Shown one piece after another: positions 7,959 to 16,373 of a stretch of DNA of 64,000 nt. Made by a program: the position numbers and the translations under genes. The stretch is from VXMO01 sp965219405. GTDB lineage: Bacteria > Chloroflexota > Dehalococcoidia > UBA6926. The stretch covers positions 310,001 through 374,000 of the forward strand of contig OZ244736.1 in NCBI GenBank assembly GCA_965219405.1, given 5' to 3'. The notes beneath the pieces are model-generated. The model saw only the letters and a program-made list of their open reading frames with translations. It did not search any database and was not told where the DNA came from. How positions within the stretch are numbered: the first letter of the stretch is position 1; each line of letters begins with the position of its first letter.

Positions 7959-10340
7959 ATGCAGCGGAATTCAACCCGATTAATAGTACTAACGGTCATC
8001 GCGGCCATCCTGTTAGCTGTTTCACCGGTCGGTTTTGCCGGAGCGCAAGAAGGGGAGCGTCAGACGATGGGCTCTCCGGGCATCCTGACACCGGATTACC
8101 CATACCTTGCGCCTGATGTTCTCGCCTTTCGGGATCAGACTGCCCGGTACCTGTCCGGGCGCGTCTCGCTGATGGCACAAGGGCTGGACGCGGACGGGGC
8201 AAGCATAGGCGGCGAGGGACAGACGGGACCCGTTGCCTCCGCGCAGGGCGCGCCCGAATCGCAGGGCGGCGTGCTCGTCCCCTACCGCGATCCGTCGGCG
8301 CGCTTCAGCCGCAACATCCTGATCCCGACAGACTTCAGCGCAGCCCCTTTGCAGACGGAACCGCATCTAGCCGTCGACCCGTTCGATCCCGATCACATTG
8401 TCGCGGGCATGATCGACTACAACTTCCCGGGCACCAGCATGTACGTGACCTATGATGGCGGCGTGACATGGGAAGGCCCTGTCGTCATCAAGAGACCGCG
8501 AGAAGAATTGGGGGCGGGCGGCGACCCGGTGCTAGCGTTTGATCGGGACGGTTCGGTCTTCTCAACCTTTATTTCGCTCGACATCGAAGAGTTCACAGTT
8601 GGAAACCTGCTCGGTTCGGCCGTTGTGTCGAGTATGGCGCTGAGTTCTTCGAGCGACGGCGGATTCACCTGGACGCAGGGCTCGCCGGCAGTCAGGAGCC
8701 AGGTCTCATCAGAATTTGAAATAGATACGCTGGGGCGGACACGCGGCACAGTCTCCATCGGTTTCCTGGACAAGCCGTGGCTGGCCACGGGCCCCAACCC
8801 GGATGATCCGGACTCGGACATCATCTACATCTCCTACACCCACTTCAACACGACCTACCGCATCTCCTACACAGACGAGCTGGCTTTCCTCAGCAACCCG
8901 GTCCTTGAAACAACGATCGAGGTTGTGAGTTCCGAGGACGGCGGCATCAGCTGGTCTGATCCCGTCGTTGTCAGTCCCACCATCCGTCAGGTCTTTGAGT
9001 TTGGCGGCTCAGAGCAGGTGACCATTGAGGAGAACCCCGAGGCCCTGCAATCACCGGACGCAATTCCCGGTGGCCAGGTCATCGAGAGCCTGAAGCGCAT
9101 CGTGCAGGGTTCTTACGTGGCAACGCACACTGACGGGACCGTTTACGTCTCATGGATGGACTCGACAGACGATGGACCGTTCGAGGGGTTCGCGCAGATG
9201 TATGTTGCCAAGTCTGAGGACGGGGGCGGGACCTTCGCGGACGGGCGACAAGCCGCAAACTTCCTTGAGTTAGGGTTCTCGTCGCGAAGTGCATTCTACC
9301 GCTTCTGGGGATCGTCGTTCTCCCACCTTGGGGTAGGTCCGAACGAGGAGCTTTACATGGCGTTCTCCGCTGCGCCTTCCGGGGATCCGTCAGACGACGC
9401 GGATGTCATGTTCGTCCGCTCCATGGACGGGGGCCAGACCTGGAGCCGGCCTCCGTTGCGAGTTAACGATGACCGCACATCCGGCATTCAGTTCTTCCCA
9501 GCCATCGATGTCTCTCCGGACGGCAGGATTCACCTGATGTGGGCGGACACGCGGGACGATCCCGGCATTGACCTGCGCTATCACATCTACTACGCCGTGT
9601 CCGAGGACAACGGAGAATCGTTCAGCATCAACTCCCGCGTTACCGATTCAGCCTCCAACCCCAACTTCGGGTTCCCCGGCGGCCAATTCATCGGCGACTA
9701 CATGGGTATCGCAGCGACAGACGAAGACGTTTACCTTGTGTGGCCGGACACCCGCCTTGGAGAGTTCCAGGGCACAAACCAGAAGATCGGGTTTGCGCGG
9801 ATGCGACAGATGCCCAGCCCGTCCATCTTCCTCTCACCGGCGCGCGGCGCGTCCGCCACCACGGTGACTATCCAGGGATTCAATTTCCAGGCGGACCAGG
9901 ACATGTTCATCCTCGTCAGCGGCGTCCTCGTATCCACCATCGAGTCGAACGATGAGGGACGCTTCACGACACAGCTCTTCTTCCCAACCGCGGGCGAGGG
10001 GCCGCAGAGCGTCGCCGTCTTCGACGCGTCCGGCAACTTCGCCACCGCATCCTTCTACAACGAGTTCGGCTTCGACAACCTGCAGCAGACTGCTGCGGAC
10101 ATCGCGGACATCAAGACCGCGCTGAGCTCAGACGCGTTGGCCAGCATTCAGGAAGCGTTGGAGCGTATCGAGTCGGGCGAAACAGATGACGAATCGTCCG
10201 GCGGGTGCAGCACGGGCAACGCGACGGCGGACATGGCGCTGGTGGGCTTGATTGCCTTGGGCATCATCGGCGCGGTGCAGCTGAACGCGCGCAGGCGTCG
10301 GCGGACAAACAACAGGGACGGAGACGAGATCGATGCGTAA
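7959..10340 (+). CDS. Secreted sialidase-like beta-propeller with C-terminal GGC membrane anchor
   Basis: 793 aa. A signal peptide (about 1-29, ending GFAGA) precedes a propeller with six Asp-box (BNR) motifs: YDGGVTW, SDGGFTW, EDGGISW, EDGGGTF, MDGGQTW and EDNGESF. This fits a six-bladed exo-sialidase-like fold. A conserved sialidase active site (arginine triad, Tyr/Glu pair) was not confirmed, so enzymatic activity is uncertain. An IPT/TIG-like domain (about 630-710) and a short helical segment follow. The C-terminus has SGGC, a hydrophobic helix and RRRRR, a sorting-signal layout. The stop lies 8 bp inside the next gene, which encodes the same C-terminal layout. Confidence 0.8.
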   Translation: MQRNSTRLIVLTVIAAILLAVSPVGFAGAQEGERQTMGSPGILTPDYPYLAPDVLAFRDQTARYLSGRVSLMAQGLDADGASIGGEGQTGPVASAQGAPESQGGVLVPYRDPSARFSRNILIPTDFSAAPLQTEPHLAVDPFDPDHIVAGMIDYNFPGTSMYVTYDGGVTWEGPVVIKRPREELGAGGDPVLAFDRDGSVFSTFISLDIEEFTVGNLLGSAVVSSMALSSSSDGGFTWTQGSPAVRSQVSSEFEIDTLGRTRGTVSIGFLDKPWLATGPNPDDPDSDIIYISYTHFNTTYRISYTDELAFLSNPVLETTIEVVSSEDGGISWSDPVVVSPTIRQVFEFGGSEQVTIEENPEALQSPDAIPGGQVIESLKRIVQGSYVATHTDGTVYVSWMDSTDDGPFEGFAQMYVAKSEDGGGTFADGRQAANFLELGFSSRSAFYRFWGSSFSHLGVGPNEELYMAFSAAPSGDPSDDADVMFVRSMDGGQTWSRPPLRVNDDRTSGIQFFPAIDVSPDGRIHLMWADTRDDPGIDLRYHIYYAVSEDNGESFSINSRVTDSASNPNFGFPGGQFIGDYMGIAATDEDVYLVWPDTRLGEFQGTNQKIGFARMRQMPSPSIFLSPARGASATTVTIQGFNFQADQDMFILVSGVLVSTIESNDEGRFTTQLFFPTAGEGPQSVAVFDASGNFATASFYNEFGFDNLQQTAADIADIKTALSSDALASIQEALERIESGETDDESSGGCSTGNATADMALVGLIALGIIGAVQLNARRRRRTNNRDGDEIDA

Positions 10341-12930
10341 CCTGAGGCTCCGCCTCCCCCTCATACTCGGCTTGACACTTCTGCTCGGCCTCGTGGCCGG
10401 GAGCGGCGCGGTTCTCGCGCAGAGCGGCGAAGACTACCGTCCACCGCATGACCGGCCCGGACCGGCCGTGGACACCCTCCACTACCGTTCATTCAACGTT
10501 GACCTCGCGCCGCAGGAGCTCCAGCGAGATGAGATGGATATGTACATCTTCAATCTCAAGACGGACGCGGCACAGGCGCTGCGCGGCGATGACTCCATCG
10601 AGTTGTACGAAGCGCCGGCATCCACGATTTCCCTCATCCTGAACCCGGCCCCCGCTCCGGAGGGGCAACTGAACCCGTTCTCCCTGCCGGAGGTGCGGCG
10701 CGCGGTCCAGCATCTGGTCAATCGCGAGTTCATTACGCAGGAGATCTACAAGGGCCTCGCTCGTCCCATGCAGACGCACGTCAATCCGTTCGACTTCGAC
10801 TACACGGTCGTTGCGGAGATGTTGGCGCGGCAGGACCTTTCCTATGACCCGGAGCGTGCGCGAGCGGCCATCGCAAGCGCGATGACGGCGGCGGGCGCAA
10901 CGATGGTGGACGGCGCATGGAACTACAACGACGAGCCAATCCGATTACGGTTCATCATCCGCGTGGAGGATGAGCGTCGTGAGGTGGGAGACCTGATCCG
11001 CGCGGAGCTGGAGCAAGCGGGTTTCCTGATCGCCCCCATCTATCACCAGTTCGCCCCGGCCATCCTCACGGTCTACAGCACTGATCCACAGCTGTTTGAG
11101 TGGCACGCCTACACGGAAGGATGGGGGCGCGGCGCGGCGGAACGCTATGACTCCGCGACCATCAACCAGATGGTCGCGCCGTGGCTCGGGAACATGCCCG
11201 GCTGGCAGGAGACCGGCTTCTGGCAGTATGAGAACGAGCGAATCGATGATCTCGGCCAACGCATTTTCCGCGGCGATTTCCAGGACCGCGCAGAACGCGA
11301 CGCCCTCTACCAGGAGGTTACACGCCTCTCCGTCGATGAATCCATCCGCGTCTGGCTCGCAACAATCCTGACGACATTCCCCGCCAACTCAAATATCCAC
11401 GGCGTGACGCAGGACGTTGCGGCGGGGCCGAAGCTCCAATGGACGTTCCGGGAGGCGTACATTCCAAATGAGGACACGCTCACCGTCGGCCACCTGTGGG
11501 TATGGACGGAACGCAGCACGTGGAACCCGGTCTCCGGCTTCGGTGATGTCTACAGCAGCGACGTGTGGCGCAACCTGGCTGATCCGGCAATGACGCGACA
11601 CCCCTTCACTGGCCTTCCCATCCCCATGCGCGCCGATTACCAGGTGGAGACGGCGGGGCCGGGCGCAAAGATGTCCGTGCCCTCAGACGTTCAGCGATGG
11701 GACGCGGAGGCGGGAGAATGGGAGAACGTAGGTGATGGCGTGGAGGCCACATCCAAGGTCACGTTCGACTACAGCAAGTTCTTCCAGGCCCCATGGCATC
11801 ACGGCCAGCAGATCACGATGGCCGACCTTGTCTATGACATCTATCAGACGTTCGACATGGTCTACGGGCCGGAGAAGTCTCAGGTGGAATTCGCCCTCTC
11901 GACAACCGCCAAGCCCCTGTTGGACACCGTCCGCGGCTTCCGTGTGCTGGATGAGAATCGCATCGAGGTCTACGTCGACTACTGGCACTTTGTGGACGGC
12001 TACATCGCGGAGTACGCGGTGCCCGGCGGCATGACCATGCCGTGGGAGGTGCTTGCCGCGATGGATGACGTGGTGTTCGATCAGCGCCGCGCCGCCTACA
12101 GCGATACCTCCGCCCAGCGATTCGGTGTGCCATGGCTAAGCCTGGTGCAGGATCGCGATGCGCGCAGCGTCGACCGCACGCTTGGACAGTTTGAGCGCGA
12201 TGGCTTCGTGCCCATGGCGGCGCTCACCATCGGCGGGCAGGCCCTCGTCACGGAGCAGGAGGCTATCGAGCGCTACCAGGCGGCGCAGGCGTGGTTCGAC
12301 GAGCGCAGCCTGATGGTGATCAGCAACGGGCCCTTCTACCTGGAACGTTTCGATCCGCCCGCGCAGTTCGCCGAACTCAAGGCGTTCCGCGACGAGAACT
12401 ACCCCTTCAGCCCGGGTGATTGGTACTTCGGCGCGGCGGAGCCCATCAGCCTTGAACCGGAGAGCGTCGGCGGCATCGTCATCGGTCAGCCGCTGGACGT
12501 AAACGTGAACGTCGAGGGGCCCGGCGAGTTGGGCGTCCGCTACGTGTGGTCCGATCCCGCCACGGGCAACGTGGTCAAGACGGGCGAGGCGGACATCGGC
12601 GAGAGTCTGCCTCTCCAGTACTTCGTCCGCCTCTCCGCAAGCGAGACAGCCGCGCTCGCCCCCGGTCTCTACCGACTCTCCATCACTGCCTACAGTGATC
12701 AGCTTTCGACCGTCTCCGAACGCGTCCTGACCGTGGAGGCGTCCGCCACCGGCACAACAACGGGCACCGACGGCACAACCACCACGACAACGAACGGCGA
12801 GGATGAAGAAGATTCCGGCGGCTGCGGCTTCGGCGCCCCATCCTCAGACCTCCTCCTCATCGGCGGCCTCCTGGCAGGCTTGGTGGGGGTTACAAGGAGA
12901 AGGCGGGGACAGGGAAAGGTGACGGGGTAA
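10333..12930 (+). CDS. Peptide-type ABC substrate-binding protein with permuted lobes and GGC C-terminal anchor
   Basis: 865 aa, with a signal peptide ending VLAQS. The SBP_bac_5 elements appear in swapped order. The segment normally near the C-terminus (PEVRRAVQHLVNREFI, about 115-130) comes first. The segment normally near the N-terminus (FFQAPWHHGQQITMADLVYD, about residue 480) comes second. A beta-rich domain (about 700-800) and a Thr-rich linker lead to DSGGC, a hydrophobic helix and TRRRR, matching the anchor of the preceding sialidase-like protein. Start codon and 8-bp overlap indicate coupled translation with that gene. A circular permutation is my inference; two partial domains joined would look similar. 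Confidence 0.75.
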   Translation: MRNLRLRLPLILGLTLLLGLVAGSGAVLAQSGEDYRPPHDRPGPAVDTLHYRSFNVDLAPQELQRDEMDMYIFNLKTDAAQALRGDDSIELYEAPASTISLILNPAPAPEGQLNPFSLPEVRRAVQHLVNREFITQEIYKGLARPMQTHVNPFDFDYTVVAEMLARQDLSYDPERARAAIASAMTAAGATMVDGAWNYNDEPIRLRFIIRVEDERREVGDLIRAELEQAGFLIAPIYHQFAPAILTVYSTDPQLFEWHAYTEGWGRGAAERYDSATINQMVAPWLGNMPGWQETGFWQYENERIDDLGQRIFRGDFQDRAERDALYQEVTRLSVDESIRVWLATILTTFPANSNIHGVTQDVAAGPKLQWTFREAYIPNEDTLTVGHLWVWTERSTWNPVSGFGDVYSSDVWRNLADPAMTRHPFTGLPIPMRADYQVETAGPGAKMSVPSDVQRWDAEAGEWENVGDGVEATSKVTFDYSKFFQAPWHHGQQITMADLVYDIYQTFDMVYGPEKSQVEFALSTTAKPLLDTVRGFRVLDENRIEVYVDYWHFVDGYIAEYAVPGGMTMPWEVLAAMDDVVFDQRRAAYSDTSAQRFGVPWLSLVQDRDARSVDRTLGQFERDGFVPMAALTIGGQALVTEQEAIERYQAAQAWFDERSLMVISNGPFYLERFDPPAQFAELKAFRDENYPFSPGDWYFGAAEPISLEPESVGGIVIGQPLDVNVNVEGPGELGVRYVWSDPATGNVVKTGEADIGESLPLQYFVRLSASETAALAPGLYRLSITAYSDQLSTVSERVLTVEASATGTTTGTDGTTTTTTNGEDEEDSGGCGFGAPSSDLLLIGGLLAGLVGVTRRRRGQGKVTG

Positions 12931-12952
12931 CCCCCGTCATTCCCGCCCCACC

Positions 12953-12981
12953 CGTCATTCCCGCGCACGCGGGAATCTGAA
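12953..12981. repeat. Palindromic dispersed repeat, copy 1
   Basis: A 29-bp unit centred on the palindrome CCCGCGCACGCGGG, repeated exactly at 16271-16299. A partial unit (CCGTCATTCCCGCC) lies just before it. Confidence 0.8.
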
Positions 12982-12988
12982 CCTTACC

Positions 12989-13027
12989 CCGCCAACCAAC
13001 CCGTGCGCCCTGAGCCTGTCGAAGGGC
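12989..13027. repeat. Dispersed repeat with CCTGAGCCTGTCGAAGGG core, copy 1
   Basis: CCGCCAACCAACCCG followed by CCTGAGCCTGTCGAAGGG. Both parts recur in the same order at 15433-15472, and the second part recurs with one change at 20003-20030. Confidence 0.75.
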
Positions 13028-13193
13028 GCGCCCACGCCATCCTGAGCGCCCCCATGTCATTCCGAGCGCAGCCGAGGAATCCAAAGCCTCATTTGTCCGT
13101 ACTTTTGTGCTATTCTAGCCTAGCGCGATTAATGTAAGTGCGATGGGCGTGGGGAAACAGGGCGAGCGTACAAATAGATACTGGAGGTGAATG

Positions 13194-13385
13194 ATGGACA
13201 GGTTCGTTTCCCGGCTTCAATTGGGAATGAATGCCTGCGTGTTTACGTTCGTGTTTCTGATAGCCCAAACCTTCGTGGGTTTGCTGCCCCAATCTATTGT
13301 CGATATAGGTATCGCAATCGTTAGCATACCGACAGCGTGGGTATTGGCCGATTGGCTATCGAACACATCCCAAAATCACAGATGA
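13194..13385 (+). CDS. Small membrane protein of unknown function
   Basis: 63 aa with two hydrophobic segments (about residues 12-35 and 38-55). GGAGG at 13183-13187 suits the ATG at 13194 better than the ATG at 13191. It lies 13 bp upstream of the methyltransferase-HNH gene and may be cotranscribed with it. I recognise no family. The good ribosome-binding site and membrane-like composition support a real gene, but it is short. Confidence 0.45.
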   Translation: MDRFVSRLQLGMNACVFTFVFLIAQTFVGLLPQSIVDIGIAIVSIPTAWVLADWLSNTSQNHR

Positions 13386-13398
13386 GACTTGGCGAATC

Positions 13399-14862
13399 AT
13401 GGCTGACCTCAACGTCCCCAACCGCACCCTCTTCCACGGCGACAACCTGCCGTTCTTGCGCGGCTTGAACAGCGAGTCGGTTCACCTGATTGCGACGGAT
13501 CCGCCGTTCAACAAGGGGCGTGATTTTCACGCGACGCCGGACAGCCTCGCTCGCGGCGCCAAGTTCCAGGACCGCTGGAAGTGGGACGATGATGTACAGG
13601 GCGAATGGGTCGACCAGATTACCGACGATTGGCCCAAGGTAATGAACGTCATAAACGGCTCCCGCGAGAGCTACGGCGATGACATGGGCGCATTCCTCTG
13701 TTTCATGGCCGTCCGGCTCATCGAGATGCATCGCGTGCTACGCAATGACGGCAGCATCTATCTCCACTGCGATCCGACCGCGAGCCACTATCTCAAAGCT
13801 CTCATGGACGCACTCTTTGGCCCTGATAGATTCAAGACGGAGATTTCTTGGAAACGGACCAGCGCACATAGTGATGCGCGGCAAGGACGTCGCCAGCATG
13901 GTCGAATACGCGACCTCATCCTTTTCTACACCAAAGGTGATACGTGGACTTGGAATCAGCAGTACACCGACTATGACGACTCGTACATCAATAGCATGTA
14001 CCGCCATGTCGAGCCCGAAACCGGACGCCGCTACCGCCTCGATAACCTGACTGGCCCCGGAGGTGCTGCAAAGGGTAATCCACAATATGAGGTCATGGGA
14101 GTAACGCGCTATTGGCGCTATAGCCAGCAACAAATGCAAGAACTGATTGATGCTGGTCGCGTGATTCAAACCAATCCTGGTCGTGTTCCCAGCTACAAGC
14201 GTTATCTGGATGAAATGCCCGGCGTGCCGCTACAGGATTCATGGGACGACATAAATCCCATCGGCTCCGGTGCTCGCGAACGTGTCGGCTACCCCACGCA
14301 GAAGCCGCTGGCGCTGTATGAACGCATGATCAAAGCTAGCAGCAACGAGGGTGACATTGTCCTTGATCCGTTCGCAGGGTGCGCGACGACGCCTATCGCG
14401 GCGGAACGTCTCGGTCGGCAATGGGTTGGGGCGGATATCTGGGACGGAGCATTAGATGTCGTCAAGCAACGGATGGAGGACAATCGGCAGCTGCTAACGG
14501 AGCCTGACCCGCAAATCAACTACATCACCGCGCCGCCAGAACGGACGGACGACGCAGAGGGGGCGGTGCCGTTCCTACAGGTGACGGAACGGTTTAAGGA
14601 ACCCGCCGGGCCGAAGATGACGCGGCAGGAGATGTTTGAGCATCTCATCGCCCAGAACGGACAGCGCTGTCAGGGCTGCGACCGCACATTTGACGATCCG
14701 CTCTACTTGGAGTTAGACCACAATACGCCGCGTTCACAAGGCGGGTGGAATCACATCATGAATCGGGTGCTGCTCTGCGGGCCGTGCAACCGGATCAAGA
14801 GCAACGTATATACACTCGAAGGCCTCCGGCGGGAGAACCGCAAACGGGGGCGGATGCGGTGA
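13399..14862 (+). CDS. DNA methyltransferase (N6-A/N4-C, beta class) fused to a C-terminal HNH nuclease domain
   Basis: 487 aa. Catalytic motif IV, DPPF (34-37), precedes the AdoMet-binding motif I, DPFAGC (323-328). That order defines beta-class amino-methyltransferases. The region between them (about 150-290) would hold target recognition. After a linker, residues about 423-470 form a zinc-type HNH domain: CxxC (CQGC), the LELDH metal/catalytic histidine, an asparagine and a second CxxC (CGPC). Methylation and cutting may therefore reside in one chain, as in single-polypeptide restriction-modification enzymes. GC content and codon use look lower than in flanking genes, and repeats border the segment, suggesting transfer. 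Confidence 0.85.
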   Translation: MADLNVPNRTLFHGDNLPFLRGLNSESVHLIATDPPFNKGRDFHATPDSLARGAKFQDRWKWDDDVQGEWVDQITDDWPKVMNVINGSRESYGDDMGAFLCFMAVRLIEMHRVLRNDGSIYLHCDPTASHYLKALMDALFGPDRFKTEISWKRTSAHSDARQGRRQHGRIRDLILFYTKGDTWTWNQQYTDYDDSYINSMYRHVEPETGRRYRLDNLTGPGGAAKGNPQYEVMGVTRYWRYSQQQMQELIDAGRVIQTNPGRVPSYKRYLDEMPGVPLQDSWDDINPIGSGARERVGYPTQKPLALYERMIKASSNEGDIVLDPFAGCATTPIAAERLGRQWVGADIWDGALDVVKQRMEDNRQLLTEPDPQINYITAPPERTDDAEGAVPFLQVTERFKEPAGPKMTRQEMFEHLIAQNGQRCQGCDRTFDDPLYLELDHNTPRSQGGWNHIMNRVLLCGPCNRIKSNVYTLEGLRRENRKRGRMR

Positions 14863-14873
14863 CGGGGCTGAAC

Positions 14874-15368
14874 ATGGTGTATCCATTCTTAAAGACCTGT
14901 GGCAACTGTTCAAAGCGATTCTTGGGTGAGCCACAATTGTTTGACCTTTGTCCTACATGCGCCACTCACATGAACAGAGAGTACATTCAAAAAGGTACGT
15001 TGCTGGGGAAGCCCGTGTTCTTTTCCAACAATGTCGATAGGTTAGGGGATTTGCATATAGTAACGAATAAAGGTGGTAAGGATGCGCGGATTCATCTTGT
15101 CTGGTCGAAAAATGTCTACCGCGCGTCAAAACATGGCATCAAGGCGCTATGCAACAACCCACTTAAGAACGTAGGCTCCTCAATTCATCCATTTGTCGCT
15201 GAAGCTGGCATCACAAATTACTTTACACACAGTGATACGGAGATACCGTGGTGCACTACGTGTGAGACTGAGATGAGGAACAAGTGCTTCGACGGGCAGC
15301 GCTTCCATGACATTGTCGTCATGCGGAAAGGGGATCACGTATTGCTTTTGGGGGTGACTCCCGCCTGA
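14874..15368 (+). CDS. Zinc-binding protein of unknown function next to the methyltransferase-HNH gene
   Basis: 164 aa from the ATG at 14874. A GTG at 14859 overlaps the preceding stop (GTGA) and is an alternative, coupled start. Two cysteine clusters, CxxC...CxxC near the N-terminus (CGNC, CPTC) and CxxC...C near residue 125 (CTTC, C), suggest zinc ribbons. The middle part has mixed alpha/beta composition with no recognised catalytic motif. Its AT-richer composition matches the methyltransferase-HNH gene, so the two probably moved together. It could be an accessory, recognition or nuclease subunit; none of these is shown. Confidence 0.6.
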   Translation: MVYPFLKTCGNCSKRFLGEPQLFDLCPTCATHMNREYIQKGTLLGKPVFFSNNVDRLGDLHIVTNKGGKDARIHLVWSKNVYRASKHGIKALCNNPLKNVGSSIHPFVAEAGITNYFTHSDTEIPWCTTCETEMRNKCFDGQRFHDIVVMRKGDHVLLLGVTPA

Positions 15369-15432
15369 GACTGCGCTCGGCATAAGGGTTGGTTTGCAGG
15401 GCATACTAGTTGGCGCAATACGTTTCAGATTC

Positions 15433-15472
15433 CCGCCAACCAACCCGCTCACCCTGAGCCTGTCGAAGGGTG
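15433..15472. repeat. Dispersed repeat with CCTGAGCCTGTCGAAGGG core, copy 2
   Basis: Same two-part unit as 12989-13027, here beginning CCGCCAACCAACCCG and ending GTCGAAGGGTG. Confidence 0.75.
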
Positions 15473-15633
15473 AATCGAGAGATGCCCCCACCTGCCACTC
15501 CCATTTGACCCAAACAAAACGCCTGCCCTACCATCCCCCACATCAAGCCATACCCCCGGTGGCACAACACGCTAGCAGTTGAGCCGCCACTACCATCCCC
15601 GGGAGCGCAAGAAAAGGAGGGCGCTTCCTGCAA

Positions 15634-15650
15634 GGAACGCATCCGCTGTC
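15634..15650 (+). repeat. Left arm of 17-bp perfect inverted repeat
   Basis: GGAACGCATCCGCTGTC is the exact reverse complement of 16172-16188. Pairing continues inward with single-base bulges (GG and TTCCG). Confidence 0.8.
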
Positions 15651-16171
15651 AGGATTCCGAAGACACCCTGCGGTGAACGCGGCTATGCGGTCGCATAAGG
15701 CCGTAAGCTCAGCGAACCGTCCAGAAGCCTCCGCCGTCCCCAGGCCAACGCCGTGACCCGAGCGGGGGCGATGAGAGAGACGCGCGCTCCACACGAGTCG
15801 AGACCCAAAAGGCCTCAGGCAGGTGGAGCGCATGGCGCTCGACGACGTTGTGGCAGCGTCATCGGGCGAGCAACGGATCAACCGCCGTCACGCGCGTGCG
15901 CGTCACGGTGAGGGACGAAACTCCACGCCGGTGGCAAAAAAACCCCGGCAGGAGACCGGACACGGCATCGGTGCCACCATCCCGAACGTGTCCACCCCCG
16001 GACGGGAATCGCGTCGCAGCGAAACCCGCCCAGCTCAGGCGTCCCCTGGAGCAACAACAATCTGGAGGCCGACTATGCGGGCCTAAAGGGTGGGACCGCA
16101 GCGCCGGAACGCGACTCCACACAGCGCCGAAAAGCGCCGAACTGAAAACCCTGACCAGCAGCCCCGGAACC

Positions 16172-16188
16172 GACAGCGGATGCGTTCC
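16172..16188 (-). repeat. Right arm of 17-bp perfect inverted repeat
   Basis: GACAGCGGATGCGTTCC, complementary to 15634-15650. Together the arms enclose about 520 bp. Confidence 0.8.
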
Positions 16189-16270
16189 CCAAGTCCCCCC
16201 AACGCGAACCATCAGGAAGGAGAAAACCAACACCACCCAAAGCCAAAACCCCCTCCCCCCGCGCCCCGGC

Positions 16271-16299
16271 CGTCATTCCCGCGCACGCGGGAATCTGAA
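16271..16299. repeat. Palindromic dispersed repeat, copy 2
   Basis: Exact copy of the 29-bp unit at 12953-12981, located just upstream of the rel gene. Confidence 0.8.
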
Positions 16300-16373
16300 T
16301 CTCCTTAAGCTGCCCAAGCGCCGTAACACCAACCAAGACTCCCCTCTTCCGAAAGCGGTAAACTATAGCGAGT

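Larger units (their letters stand above)
15369..16373. other. 1-kb gene-free region with many potential hairpins
   Basis: No open frame here looks like protein: those present are Arg/Pro/Ser-rich translations without family similarity. The segment contains a copy of the dispersed repeats at each end. It also has 17-bp perfect inverted repeats (15634-15650 and 16172-16188) and several local hairpins, for example GAGCGC/GCGCTC near 15825-15840, ATGC/GCAT near 15686-15697, an imperfect 11-bp stem near 15885-15910 and GGACAC/GTGTCC at 15958-15993. I do not see the conserved cores of RNase P RNA, tmRNA, SRP RNA or 6S RNA. Confidence 0.5.

Noticed and set aside
15369..16373. RNase P RNA, tmRNA, SRP RNA or an IscB-type guide RNA in the gene-free region
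   Set aside because: None of the conserved core sequences I know for these RNAs was found on either strand, and no IscB or TnpB gene is present.
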